A stretch of 64,000 bases of DNA from Embleya hyalina (GTDB lineage: Bacteria > Actinomycetota > Actinomycetes > Streptomycetales > Streptomycetaceae), in NCBI RefSeq assembly GCF_003967355.1, contig NZ_BIFH01000030.1, positions 149,716-213,715 of the forward strand, in the 5' to 3' direction. A program made the translations under genes and the position numbers. Positions 7,439-15,975 of the stretch are shown one piece after another; position 1 is the stretch's first letter, and every line of letters begins with the position of its first letter. The notes beneath the pieces were generated by a model. It was not told where the DNA came from. It saw nothing but the letters and a program-made list of their open reading frames with translations, and did not search any database.

Positions 7439-8602
7439 ATGGACGCGGGCCTGCGCAGGGAGATCGAGGACAAGGTTTTCGCCGGGGAACGCCTGAGCCG
7501 TGAGGACGGCATCGCGCTCTACGCGAGCGACGACCTGGCGTGGCTCGGCGGGCTCGCGCACCACGTGCGGACGGTGAAGAACGCCGACAAGGTGCACTTC
7601 AACGTCAACCGCCACCTCAACATGACCAACGTGTGCAACGCGTCGTGCGCCTACTGCTCGTTCCAGCGCAAGCCGGGCGAGAAGGACGCGTACACGATGC
7701 GCATCGAGGAGGCCGTGCGGCTCGCCAAGGAGATGGAGCCGGACGGGATCACCGAACTGCACATCGTCAACGGCCTGCACCCGACCCTGCCGTGGCGCTA
7801 CTACCCGAGGTCGCTCGGCGCGCTCAAGGAGGTGCTGCCGAACGTCGCGCTCAAGGCGTTCACCGCGACCGAGATCCACTGGTTCGAGAAGATCTCCGGC
7901 CTGTCCGCCTCGGACATCCTCGACGAGTTGATGGACGCGGGCCTGGAGTCGCTGACCGGCGGCGGCGCGGAGATCTTCGACTGGGAGGTCCGGCAGCACA
8001 TCGTCGACCACGACACCCACTGGGAGGACTGGTCGCGGATCCACCGGCTCGCCCACTCGAAGGGCCTCAAGACGCCCTGCACGATGCTCTACGGCCACAT
8101 CGAGGAGCCGAGGCACCGGGTCGACCACGTGATCCGGCTGCGCGAACTCCAGGACGAGACCGGCGGATTCCAGGTCTTCATCCCGCTGCGCTACCAGCAC
8201 GACTTCCACGACAGCAGGGACGGCATCGTCCGCAACCGGCTCCAGGCCCGGACCACGATGGCCACCGGCGCCGAGGCGCTGAAGGTGTTCGCGGTCTCCC
8301 GGCTGATGTTCGACAACGTCCCGCACGTGAAGTGCTTCTGGGTGATGCACGGCCTGGCCACCGCGCAACTCGCGCTCAACCACGGCGCGGACGACCTCGA
8401 CGGCTCGGTGGTGGAGTACAAGATCACCCACGACGCGGACGACTTCGGCACGCCGAACAAGATGACCCGCGACGACCTGCTCGAACTGATCCGGGACGCG
8501 GGCTTTCGCCCGGTGGAGCGCAACACGCGCTACGAGACGCTGCGCGAGTACGAGGGCCCGGACCCGGCCCGGCGCGACACGCCGCAGCCGATGAAGCTCT
8601 GA
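7439..8602 (+). CDS. mqnE: aminofutalosine synthase MqnE (radical SAM)
   Basis: 387 aa. Radical SAM enzyme that joins 3-[(1-carboxyvinyl)oxy]benzoate to SAM-derived adenosine to give aminofutalosine, an early step of the futalosine menaquinone pathway. The [4Fe-4S]-binding cysteines are C66, C70 and C73 in CNASCAYC. The family motifs ITELHIVNGLHPTLPW, TGGGAEIF and the C-terminal LDGSVVEYKITHDAD are all present. GGGAG lies 9 nt before the ATG. Together with ubiX 2 kb upstream this marks the organism as using the futalosine route rather than the MenA-H route. Confidence 0.96.
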   Translation: MDAGLRREIEDKVFAGERLSREDGIALYASDDLAWLGGLAHHVRTVKNADKVHFNVNRHLNMTNVCNASCAYCSFQRKPGEKDAYTMRIEEAVRLAKEMEPDGITELHIVNGLHPTLPWRYYPRSLGALKEVLPNVALKAFTATEIHWFEKISGLSASDILDELMDAGLESLTGGGAEIFDWEVRQHIVDHDTHWEDWSRIHRLAHSKGLKTPCTMLYGHIEEPRHRVDHVIRLRELQDETGGFQVFIPLRYQHDFHDSRDGIVRNRLQARTTMATGAEALKVFAVSRLMFDNVPHVKCFWVMHGLATAQLALNHGADDLDGSVVEYKITHDADDFGTPNKMTRDDLLELIRDAGFRPVERNTRYETLREYEGPDPARRDTPQPMKL

Positions 8603-8644
8603 TCCGACGCGGTCGAGGACGATCGGCGACGGGGGAGCGGGGCG

Positions 8645-9587
8645 ATGCGGGACGGTGCGCGCGCGGACGCGGCGGCATTCGTGCGCGCGTTCGGCCCCGT
8701 CGCCGAGGCCGCGCTGCTGCGGCTGTATCCCGAGCCGCGCGAGCCCGAGGACGGGATGCTCGTGCCGGGCGAGTCCGGGTGGCTCGCCCCGAGGGTGATC
8801 CTGCTCGACCCGGGGAGCGGGCGGGTGTACTCGCACCCGGGCGAATCGGAGTTGTCGGCCGCGGGATCCGGGGCGGGCCGCGCGTGCGGCGCTCGGGCGG
8901 GTGCGCGCGTACGAGCCCGGGATCCCGGCGAGCGATCCCGACGTGTGCGCCTTCCGGCGGGCGGCCCTGCCGGTGTGGCCGCTGCTGCACGCGCCCGGGC
9001 CGGGGCGAGACGGGCTGCGGCTCGGGCTCACGCACACCGGCTTGGCCGCCGACCTCGGGCGGGAGCGGGTGGTGCGGATCACCACGGGGAACATCCCCGA
9101 CGTGCTCGACTCCCACGCGCCGTCCCGGCGCTTTCTCCGCGACGTCGGGTTGGTCGACGCGCCGCCGGTGTGCCCGGACCCGGATCGCCCGCTGTGGGTC
9201 GGCGCGCTCGACGCCTTCGACCCCGATGGTCATCGGGATCCGCCGAACGCGGCGCGGCTGGTGCGGATCGGCGGCGTGGACGTGATCGGTTCGCGCGTCG
9301 ACCTGCTTCCGGACGCCGACGACGGCCGGGTGCACGGCTGGTATCGCGACGACGAACCGGAACTGTTCCCGATCGCCGCGGACCCGTCCACGCTCGCCTT
9401 CGCCCAGTGGTCGATCGTGCGGGTGCGGGAGTACGACCGCGAGTTCGCGATCACCGACGACTACGACGGCCTGGCCGCGATCATGACCGCCGTACCGGGC
9501 ACCGTGGACCCGATGGCGGTCCGCGGGCCGGCCGCGTACCGGCCGAACGTGTTCGACGACGAGGCGGGAGGACTGCTGTATGGCTGA
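8645..9587 (+). pseudogene. SUKH-like immunity gene with an apparent frameshift
   Basis: Frame 2 begins well (ATG 8645, GGAG 8 nt upstream) and encodes VILLDPGSGRVYSHPGE, homologous in layout to VLLDGATGRVFAEE of the next gene. After about 8870 that frame turns to Arg/Ala-rich noise, while the frame open to 9587 picks up with LGRVRAYEPGIPASDPD and a SUKH-4-type module (SRRFLRDVGL). A shift of +1 nt between about 8850 and 8895 would restore one roughly 313-aa protein with two modules. Either the gene is broken, the base is an assembly error, or the right part is translated from the GTG at 8901. Confidence 0.6.
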
Positions 9588-10665
9588 CGCGTTGCGGATC
9601 GCGATCACCCGGCGCGACGTCGAGGAGTGGTTCGGGCCCGACGAGGTGGTCCGACACGACCTGCCCGGGATCGCCCACGAACCCACCCGGCGCTTCCTGG
9701 CCGAGGTCGGCCTGCCCCGCCGGGCGGCGCTGATCGGCTTCGAGCCCGACGCCGAGCCCGACCCCGGTCGGGACGGGCGGATCGTGCTCGGCGCCTACGG
9801 CTCGCTACGCACGGCCGACCAGGCGGTGCTGCTCGACGGCGCGACCGGCCGGGTGTTCGCCGAGGAGCGCTACGGCGACCCGGCGCTGATGTCCGTCGAC
9901 GTGTCCACGCTGGTGCGCAACTGCGCCCTGGTCGAGGCGATCCGCCCCGGCCGTGGTCCGGTGCGCACCGCCGAGGAACTGATCGACCTGCTCGGCGAGA
10001 CCGAACCCGAGTTGAACCCGGGGCACTCGTTCTGGCACACCTCCTTCGCGCTGTGGCAACTGCGCCGCGCGGCGCTGCCCGGGGACGGCCTGGCGGTGCG
10101 GATCACGCCCGCCATGCTCGACCTGGTCTACGAGAACGAGTTCTCCGGCTACGAGGAGCGGCAGCTGCCCGCCGCGATCACGCACGAGCCGACCCGACGG
10201 TTCCTGCTCGACGTCGGGCTGATCGACGCGTGGGCGTATCTGGACATGCGCAGCGACGGCAAGCCGCTGCCGACCCTCGCGGAGTTGGCCGCCGAGCGCC
10301 GGGCGGACTGGGACGACGAGCCGGAGCCGCCGGCCGACGCGGAGCACCTGGTGGTGCTCGGCTACGTCAGCGAGGACGGCGATCTGCTCGTGGACGGCCG
10401 CACCGGCGTGGTCCGGCGTTGGAACACCGGCGGCGACGAGCCGTTTCTCGACACGCTCGACACCGACCTGTCCACACTCGCCTTCACGATGTGGGTGATC
10501 GGCCGGATGCACCGGCAGGGCGAGCGGTTCGGGATCGGCATCCACGACGTATGGGAGTCGATCGCGGTCGACCTGCTGTCGTCGGTGGACCCGCTCGCCT
10601 GGGCCGAGCCGGGCGGCTATTGGGAGGACATGATCCTGGACGGCATCAACGGACTGGGCCCCTGA
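9580..10665 (+). CDS. tandem SUKH-4-like immunity protein
   Basis: 361 aa with two repeats of the SUKH-4-like module: EEWFGPDEVVRHDL...HEPTRRFLAEVGL near the N-terminus and AAITHEPTRRFLLDVGL near residue 200, each followed by a LLDGxTGRV-type hairpin and an acidic half (FLDTLDTDLSTLAF). SUKH proteins are cytoplasmic antidotes to secreted polymorphic toxins, although many actinomycete copies have no known partner. The ATG overlaps the end of the preceding frameshifted gene by 8 nt. No toxin gene is visible in the window. Confidence 0.7.
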   Translation: MADALRIAITRRDVEEWFGPDEVVRHDLPGIAHEPTRRFLAEVGLPRRAALIGFEPDAEPDPGRDGRIVLGAYGSLRTADQAVLLDGATGRVFAEERYGDPALMSVDVSTLVRNCALVEAIRPGRGPVRTAEELIDLLGETEPELNPGHSFWHTSFALWQLRRAALPGDGLAVRITPAMLDLVYENEFSGYEERQLPAAITHEPTRRFLLDVGLIDAWAYLDMRSDGKPLPTLAELAAERRADWDDEPEPPADAEHLVVLGYVSEDGDLLVDGRTGVVRRWNTGGDEPFLDTLDTDLSTLAFTMWVIGRMHRQGERFGIGIHDVWESIAVDLLSSVDPLAWAEPGGYWEDMILDGINGLGP

Positions 10666-10794
10666 GCCGGGTCGGATCGCCGATTCGGGGTCGGGATCCG
10701 GGTCCGAAATGGGGGATGCTTGACTGGTAGTGGCGGCCCGGGCTCGCGCCCGCGGCCTCTCGTACCGCGTCCGCCAGTGGAACCGAAGGTGACC

Positions 10795-11100
10795 ATGTCG
10801 AATCCCGCGCTGCGTTACTCGCTCTACCGGCTCGGCATCTTCGCCGCACTGTTCGCGGCGGCCATGGGTGTGTTCGGCCTGTTCGACATGGACGGCGGCG
10901 GCAACGTCTTCATCGCGATCGCCATCGCCGCGGGGCTGTCGGCGGTGATCAGCTACCGATTCCTCGACGCGCAGCGCGAGGCCATGTCCGAGGCCCTGTA
11001 CAACCGGGTGCAGGCGGCCAAGGACCGGATCGCCGAGGACAACCGCGCCGAGGACGAGGCGACGGGCGCGATCTCGCCGCGCTCCAGGGAGGCCTCCTAG
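10795..11100 (+). CDS. DUF4229 small membrane protein
   Basis: 101 aa from the ATG at 10795 (AAGGTG just upstream). Two hydrophobic segments (about 12-28 LGIFAALFAAAMGVFGL and 38-55 VFIAIAIAAGLSAVIS) and a charged cytoplasmic tail (REAMSEALYNRVQAAKDRIAEDNRAEDEA). This is the DUF4229 layout, found in actinobacteria; the function is not known. Confidence 0.8.
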   Translation: MSNPALRYSLYRLGIFAALFAAAMGVFGLFDMDGGGNVFIAIAIAAGLSAVISYRFLDAQREAMSEALYNRVQAAKDRIAEDNRAEDEATGAISPRSREAS

Positions 11101-11175
11101 GGCGTGTCGTGCCCCGGGACGTCGCGTAAGCGAGGTGTGGCCGTCGGTGTCCGGCGGTGTCCGTTCCGTAATTCT

Positions 11176-11205
11176 TTGCGTTTATCGGTTTGCTGTCGCT
11201 ATCCT
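11176..11205 (+). promoter_or_regulatory. candidate promoter for the dicarboxylate transporter
   Basis: TTGCGT (11176-11181), 18-nt spacer, TATCCT (11200-11205). It lies in the 427-bp gene-free stretch before the symporter and would give a leader of about 315 nt. Confidence 0.45.
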
Positions 11206-11527
11206 CGCCTCATGATCGGTGCAGGCGACACGCAGATGACACACGGTGCGGTGGGTTTCCCGCTCGTGTCACGTCGTCATGTCGACCTGGGCCGTTGCGC
11301 CACCGCGCTGTGTTGCGGCTGACCGCTGCCGTGCCCCCGTCGGGTCGACGCCTTCACGCTCGTCGTCCCGACCGCCCGCACGTCGGCCTTTTGCGGCCGT
11401 TCTGCGCGAAGTAACGCTTCCTCGTAGTTCTTCCTGCGGGCACTCGGGTGCCTTTTGATGCGCAGGTTCACGGCCGCTCCGTACCGCCACCCTCCGTCCC
11501 CCACGGTGCCCGTTCAGGAGCCCTGCC
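11206..11527 (+). other. long 5' leader with an attenuator-like hairpin
   Basis: No convincing ORF is seen here. At 11439-11452 the arms GGCAC and GTGCC pair around TCGG and are followed by TTTT (11453-11456), resembling a small intrinsic terminator 70 nt before the start codon. AGGAG at 11516-11520 is the ribosome site of the transporter. The rest of the leader matches no riboswitch class that I recognise. Confidence 0.35.
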
Positions 11528-12862
11528 TTGTCATCAGCAGTCGATTCCCTCAAGACATTGAAGCGAACGCCCTTTTGGGCGCAGATAGCCGCCGGTCTCG
11601 TGCTCGGTGTGGTCCTCGGCTTCATCGCCAAGGAGTACAGCGTCTCGTGGCTGACCGAGACCCTCGACCAGATCGGCACGATCTTCGTCCAGCTGCTCAA
11701 GCTGGCCGTACCGCCGCTGGTGTTCACCGCGATCCTGGTCAGCGTGGTGAACCTGCGCAACGTGAACAACGCCGCCCGGCTCGCCGCCCGCACGCTGATG
11801 TGGTTCCTGATCACGTCGCTGATCGCGGTCGCCATCGGCCTGACCATCGGCCTGATCACCAACCCGGGTGACGGCTTCAAGCTGCCGGCCGACCCGGGCA
11901 AGGCGCCGAAGACCAACGGCGACTGGCTCGACTTCCTCACCGGCATCATCCCGACCAACATCGTCACCGCGTTCTCCGAGGTCAAGGTCCTGCAGATCGT
12001 GTTCCTCGCGGTCGTGCTCGGTTCCGCGATCCTGTCGGTCGGTGCCAAGGCCGAGCCGCTGGTCAAGGGCGCCGAACTGGTCCTGGAGATCATCCAGAAG
12101 GCGCTGTGGTGGGTCATCAAGCTGTCCCCGCTGGGCACGCTCGGCCTGATCGGCACCTCGGTCGCCACCTACGGCTGGGACCTGATCAAGCCGCTGGGCA
12201 CGTTCACCGCCGACATCTACATCGGCTGCGCGCTGGTGATGTTCGTGGTCTACCCGCTGCTGCTCTGGCTGGTCGGCAAGGTCAACCCGCTCAACTACTT
12301 CAAGGGCGCGTGGCCGGCCATCCAGCTCGCCTTCGTCTCCCGCTCCTCGGTCGGCACCATGCCGGTCACCCAGAAGGTCACCGAGCGCCTGGGCGTGCCG
12401 AAGGACTACGCGTCCTTCGCGGTGCCGTTCGGCGCCACCACCAAGATGGACGGTTGCGCCGCGGTCTACCCGGCGATCGCCGCGATCTTCGTGGCCGAGG
12501 TCTACGGCGTGAACCTGGGCATCAAGGAATACCTGCTGATCGCGTTCGTCTCGGTGATCGGCTCGGCGGCCACCGCCGGTCTCACCGGCGCGATCATCAT
12601 GCTGACCCTCACGCTCAGCACGGTGAACCTGCCGCTGGCCGGCGTCGCCCTGCTCCTGGCGATCGACCCGATCCTGGACATGATGCGCACCGCCACGAAC
12701 GTGGCCGGGCAGGTGGTCGTGCCGATCCTGGTCTCCGCTCGGGAGAAGACGCTCGACCTGGAGATGTACAACAACCCGCGTGACCTGGAAGCGCCGGACG
12801 AGCCGGTCAAGCCCCACGTCCCGCTCCAGAAGACCCCGGAGCGCGAACCGGTCTCCGTCTGA
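11528..12862 (+). CDS. dicarboxylate/amino acid:cation symporter (DAACS family)
   Basis: 444 aa inner-membrane symporter of the DctA/GltP family, for C4-dicarboxylates, glutamate or similar acids with H+ or Na+. The start is a TTG at 11528 with AGGAG 7 nt upstream; no in-frame ATG fits. Family marks: LKLAVPPLVFTAILVSVVNLRN, the re-entrant serine-rich loop AFVSRSSVGTMPVTQK, the substrate/cation region FAVPFGATTKMDGCA and the helix LLLAIDPILDMMRTATNVAGQ. Its long leader suggests post-transcriptional control. It ends in a strong terminator facing the WYL regulator. Confidence 0.93.
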   Translation: MSSAVDSLKTLKRTPFWAQIAAGLVLGVVLGFIAKEYSVSWLTETLDQIGTIFVQLLKLAVPPLVFTAILVSVVNLRNVNNAARLAARTLMWFLITSLIAVAIGLTIGLITNPGDGFKLPADPGKAPKTNGDWLDFLTGIIPTNIVTAFSEVKVLQIVFLAVVLGSAILSVGAKAEPLVKGAELVLEIIQKALWWVIKLSPLGTLGLIGTSVATYGWDLIKPLGTFTADIYIGCALVMFVVYPLLLWLVGKVNPLNYFKGAWPAIQLAFVSRSSVGTMPVTQKVTERLGVPKDYASFAVPFGATTKMDGCAAVYPAIAAIFVAEVYGVNLGIKEYLLIAFVSVIGSAATAGLTGAIIMLTLTLSTVNLPLAGVALLLAIDPILDMMRTATNVAGQVVVPILVSAREKTLDLEMYNNPRDLEAPDEPVKPHVPLQKTPEREPVSV

Positions 12863-12874
12863 CCCACCCCGAAC

Positions 12875-12918
12875 CGACGCCCCCGATCCCCTCATGCCGA
12901 GGGGGGTCGGGGGCGTCG
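12875..12918. terminator. bidirectional terminator
   Basis: A 19-bp stem (starting CGACGCCCCCGATCCCCTC) with a single bulged G and a 5-nt loop lies between the convergent transporter and WYL-regulator genes. Confidence 0.85.
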
Positions 12919-12934
12919 TCGCGTCGGCCCCGGG

Positions 12935-13948
12935 TCAGCTCGGGGAGGGGTCCTCGGCCGGTGCGGGCTCGCGCTCGGGCTCGGCGGTCGGGGTCGGGGT
13001 GGCCGCCGTGTAGCGGCGGGCCAGGGTTCGGATGTGGTCGACCAGTTCGGGTGGGTCCTCGATTTCGAAGTCGGCGTCGAGCAGGCCGATGTAGACGGCC
13101 AGGCTCTCGATGCTGGGGGCGCTGGTCTCGAAGACGCAGGTCCGGTCGTCGACCACCGCGAACGAGCCGAAGGCGGGCGGCACCCGGTCGGCGACCGTGC
13201 CGATCGGGGCGTGCACCAGCACCCGGGCCCGGTACTGCCCGCGCGCGTTCTGCACACCCTGGTTGACGAAGGCGGCCACGTCGCCGTCGGCGGGCAACTC
13301 GCGCGGAGTGAAGCGCGGTCCGTGCGGTGGACGCGGGGTGATCCGGTCCAGCCGGAAGGTGCGCCAGTCCGTGCGTTCCAGGTCCCACGCGACCAGGTAC
13401 CAGCGGCCCATCCGGTGCACGAGGCGATAGGGCTCGACCCGGCGCGAGGACTCCTTGCCGTCGTGCGAGCTGTAGCGGAAGCGCAGTTGCTCGTGGTCGC
13501 GGCAGGCGCCGGCGAGTACGGTCATCACGTCCATGTCCACCGCCGGGCCGGTCGCGCGGACCGGGACGGTGTACTTCTGCAGCGCCTTCACCCGGCGGTG
13601 CAGCCGGGACGGGAGCACCTGGTCGAGCTTGCCGAGCGCGCGCAACATCGCCTCGTCCATGCCGTCCACCACGCTGCCCGCGGCGATCCGCAGACCGACC
13701 ACGACGCTGACCGCCTCCTCGTCGTCGAGCAGCAGGGGCGGCAGCGCCTTGCCCGCGCCGAGCCGGTAGCCGCCGACCACCCCTCGACGTGCGTCGACCG
13801 GATAGCCCAGACTGCGCAGGCGTTCGATGTCGTAGCGGACCGTCCGGCCGCTCACCCCGAGCCGTTCGGCGAGCTCGGGACCGGTCCAGTCGGGCCGCGT
13901 CTGCATCAGCGAGAGCATGCGCAGCAGGCGCGCGGAGGTTTCCAACAT
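12935..13948 (-). CDS. HTH/WYL-domain transcriptional regulator (YafY/DeoR type)
   Basis: 337 aa. N-terminal winged HTH (MLSLMQTRPDWTGPELAERLGVSGRTVRYDIERLRSLG; about residues 9-50), a linker, then a WYL domain (about 140-225: HEQLRFRYSSHDGKESSRRVEPYRLVHRMGRWYLVAWD) and a C-terminal WCX extension. WYL proteins sense small ligands or nucleic acids. It is divergent from an MFS exporter with only 74 bp between the starts, so it most likely controls that pump and itself. No Shine-Dalgarno is evident. Confidence 0.9.
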   Translation of the reverse strand: MLETSARLLRMLSLMQTRPDWTGPELAERLGVSGRTVRYDIERLRSLGYPVDARRGVVGGYRLGAGKALPPLLLDDEEAVSVVVGLRIAAGSVVDGMDEAMLRALGKLDQVLPSRLHRRVKALQKYTVPVRATGPAVDMDVMTVLAGACRDHEQLRFRYSSHDGKESSRRVEPYRLVHRMGRWYLVAWDLERTDWRTFRLDRITPRPPHGPRFTPRELPADGDVAAFVNQGVQNARGQYRARVLVHAPIGTVADRVPPAFGSFAVVDDRTCVFETSAPSIESLAVYIGLLDADFEIEDPPELVDHIRTLARRYTAATPTPTAEPEREPAPAEDPSPS

Positions 13949-13979
13949 GAGCCGAAGTCTGCCGGCTCCGGGCGTGATG

Positions 13980-14015
13980 AACAGGAACGAACCTTGCCTG
14001 TTTGAACCCTAGTGT
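13980..14015. promoter_or_regulatory. inverted repeat and -10 region between WYL regulator and MFS pump
   Basis: AACAGG (13980-13985) and CCTGTT (13997-14002) form an inverted repeat with an 11-nt spacer. TAGTGT at 14010-14015 ends 7 nt before the MFS GTG start, as in leaderless actinomycete promoters. The repeat would overlap the -35 zones of both divergent genes. Confidence 0.45.
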
Positions 14016-14022
14016 CGGAGAC

Positions 14023-15777
14023 GTGGAAAAGAGCCCGGAAATCAGCGGCGAGCACACCCTCGCCACCCCGTCGTCCCCGTCCTCCCGGCCCGTCGTCGGC
14101 CCCCGGCAGCGTTGGCTCGGACTCCTCGTGGTGCTCGCCGCCACCCTGATGAACCTGCTCGACTCCAGCGTGGTGGGCGTCGCGGCACCGGCGATCCGCC
14201 GGGACCTGGGCGGCGGCTACTCCAGCCTCCAGTGGATCGCGGCGGGCTACACGCTGGCCCTCGCGGTGGGCCTGCTCACCGGCGCGCGGCTCGGCGACAT
14301 GTACGGCCGCAGGTTCATGTTGATGGTCGGTGTGGTCGGCTTCGTGGCCCTGTCGGTGGCCTGCGCCGCAGCGTGGTCGCCGCAGACGCTGATCGTGGCG
14401 CGGGTGCTCCAGGGGTTGTTCGGGGCGCTGATGATCCCGCAGACGTTCGGGCTGCTCCGGGACCTGTTCCCGCCGGCCGAGCTCGGCAAGGCGTTCGCGG
14501 TGTTCGGCCCGGCGATCGGGTTGTCCACGGTGCTCGGGCCGATCGTCGCGGGTGTGCTCGTGGACGGCGACGTGTTCGGCACCGGGTGGCGGATGATTTT
14601 CCTGATCAACCTTCCGCTGGGCGCCTTCGCGCTGTTCGTCGGCGGGCGGGTGTTGCCGAAGGTGGCGCCGAGCGAGCCCGGCGGGCGGCTGGACGTGGTC
14701 GGCATGGTGCTCGCCGGGGTCGGCACCTTCATGCTGGTGCACCCGCTGGTACAGGGCCGCGAACTGGGCTGGCCGCTCTGGTCGTTGATCGAGTGCGGCG
14801 CGTCGCTGCCGGTGCTCGCCGGGTTCGCGGTGTACCAGCTGCGGCGGCAGGCGGCGGGCAGGGCGCCGCTGATTCGGCTCGGGGTGTTCCGGCGCCGGTC
14901 GTACGCCTCGGGTGTCGGGTTCGTGATGGTGTTCTTCGGCGCGATCGTCGGCATCTCGATGGCGATCGGGCTGTTCCTCCAGCTGGGCCTCGGGTACACG
15001 CCGACCCGGGCGAGCCTGACCATGGGCGCGTGGGCGGTCGGCGCGTTCGTGGGGTCCGGGTTCAGCGGTGTGGTGATGGGCAGGCTCGGTCGGCGCATCC
15101 TGCACATCGGGCTGACCGTGATGGCGGCGGGGACCGGCTGGCTCTACCTGGTCTTCAGGCAGGCCGAGACGGGCCTCGGCAGCGGCGACCTGCTCGGTCC
15201 GCTGGCGGTGTTCGGCCTCGGGATGGGCATGATCTTCGTCCCGGTCTTCGACATCATCATGGGCGAGGTCGAGGACCACGAGGTCGGCTCGGCGTCCGGT
15301 GCGCTGGAGTCCCTGCAGCAGCTCGGCGCCTCGCTGGGCATCGCGGTCCTGGGCACGGTGTTCTTCGGTGTGATCGGCGCCCAGGCCACGCACAACTTCG
15401 ACACGTCGGCGGCGCCGAGGCTGCGCGCGGAGATGAGCCTGGCGGGCGTGCCGACCGGGACGCAGGACTCGATCGTGACCGGCCTGCGGGCCTGCCTGGA
15501 CGACCGGGAGAACGCCACCGACCCGGACACCGTCCCGGCGAGCTGCCGCACCCTCCGGGTACCGCCGGCCGCGACCGCCGCGGTCGCCGAGGCGAGCGCC
15601 GACACCCACACCCGCTCCTCGCTCGACGCGATCCGCCGCACCACCCTCCTGGCCTTGGCCCTGACCGCGGTCGCCTTCGCCCTGGGCTTCCTCCTCCCGA
15701 AGCGGGCACGGGAGAACCAGCTCGCCGAGGCCACCCCGGAAAGCCTCACCGAAACCCGCGAACCGGCCCTGGTCTGA
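14023..15777 (+). CDS. MFS drug exporter, DHA2 (EmrB/QacA) family
   Basis: 584 aa from the GTG at 14023; the TTG at 14002 is less likely because it overlaps the operator. Fourteen predicted membrane helices. Motif A is GARLGDMYGRRFMLMVG between TM2 and TM3, motif C-like GPAIGLSTVLGPIVAGVL is in TM5, and the TM1 motif is LMNLLDSSVVGVAAPAI. A 70-residue hydrophilic loop with two Cys lies between TM13 and TM14. Proton-driven efflux of hydrophobic drugs or a natural product is expected. Divergent from the WYL regulator. Confidence 0.92.
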   Translation: MEKSPEISGEHTLATPSSPSSRPVVGPRQRWLGLLVVLAATLMNLLDSSVVGVAAPAIRRDLGGGYSSLQWIAAGYTLALAVGLLTGARLGDMYGRRFMLMVGVVGFVALSVACAAAWSPQTLIVARVLQGLFGALMIPQTFGLLRDLFPPAELGKAFAVFGPAIGLSTVLGPIVAGVLVDGDVFGTGWRMIFLINLPLGAFALFVGGRVLPKVAPSEPGGRLDVVGMVLAGVGTFMLVHPLVQGRELGWPLWSLIECGASLPVLAGFAVYQLRRQAAGRAPLIRLGVFRRRSYASGVGFVMVFFGAIVGISMAIGLFLQLGLGYTPTRASLTMGAWAVGAFVGSGFSGVVMGRLGRRILHIGLTVMAAGTGWLYLVFRQAETGLGSGDLLGPLAVFGLGMGMIFVPVFDIIMGEVEDHEVGSASGALESLQQLGASLGIAVLGTVFFGVIGAQATHNFDTSAAPRLRAEMSLAGVPTGTQDSIVTGLRACLDDRENATDPDTVPASCRTLRVPPAATAAVAEASADTHTRSSLDAIRRTTLLALALTAVAFALGFLLPKRARENQLAEATPESLTETREPALV

Positions 15778-15791
15778 GGCCCGTTCCCCGT

Positions 15792-15839
15792 GCCGCCGCC
15801 CGGCCCGGACCCCGAAAGGGGCCCGCGCCGGGCGGCGGC
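15792..15839 (+). terminator. hairpin terminator after the MFS gene
   Basis: A perfect 13-bp outer stem (GCCGCCGCCCGGC against GCCGGGCGGCGGC) encloses a second helix closed by a GAAA loop. Confidence 0.75.
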
Positions 15840-15975
15840 GCGTCTCCCCCGTGACCACGCTTCGCGGAGTCGGCTCGGCGTCCACTTCGGCCACATCGGC
15901 CACGGCCCCGCCGACCGCCGGCGATCGGGGCGGGGTTGGTCGGGGGCCGAGCGAACGGCGCGGGAGAATGGTTGT

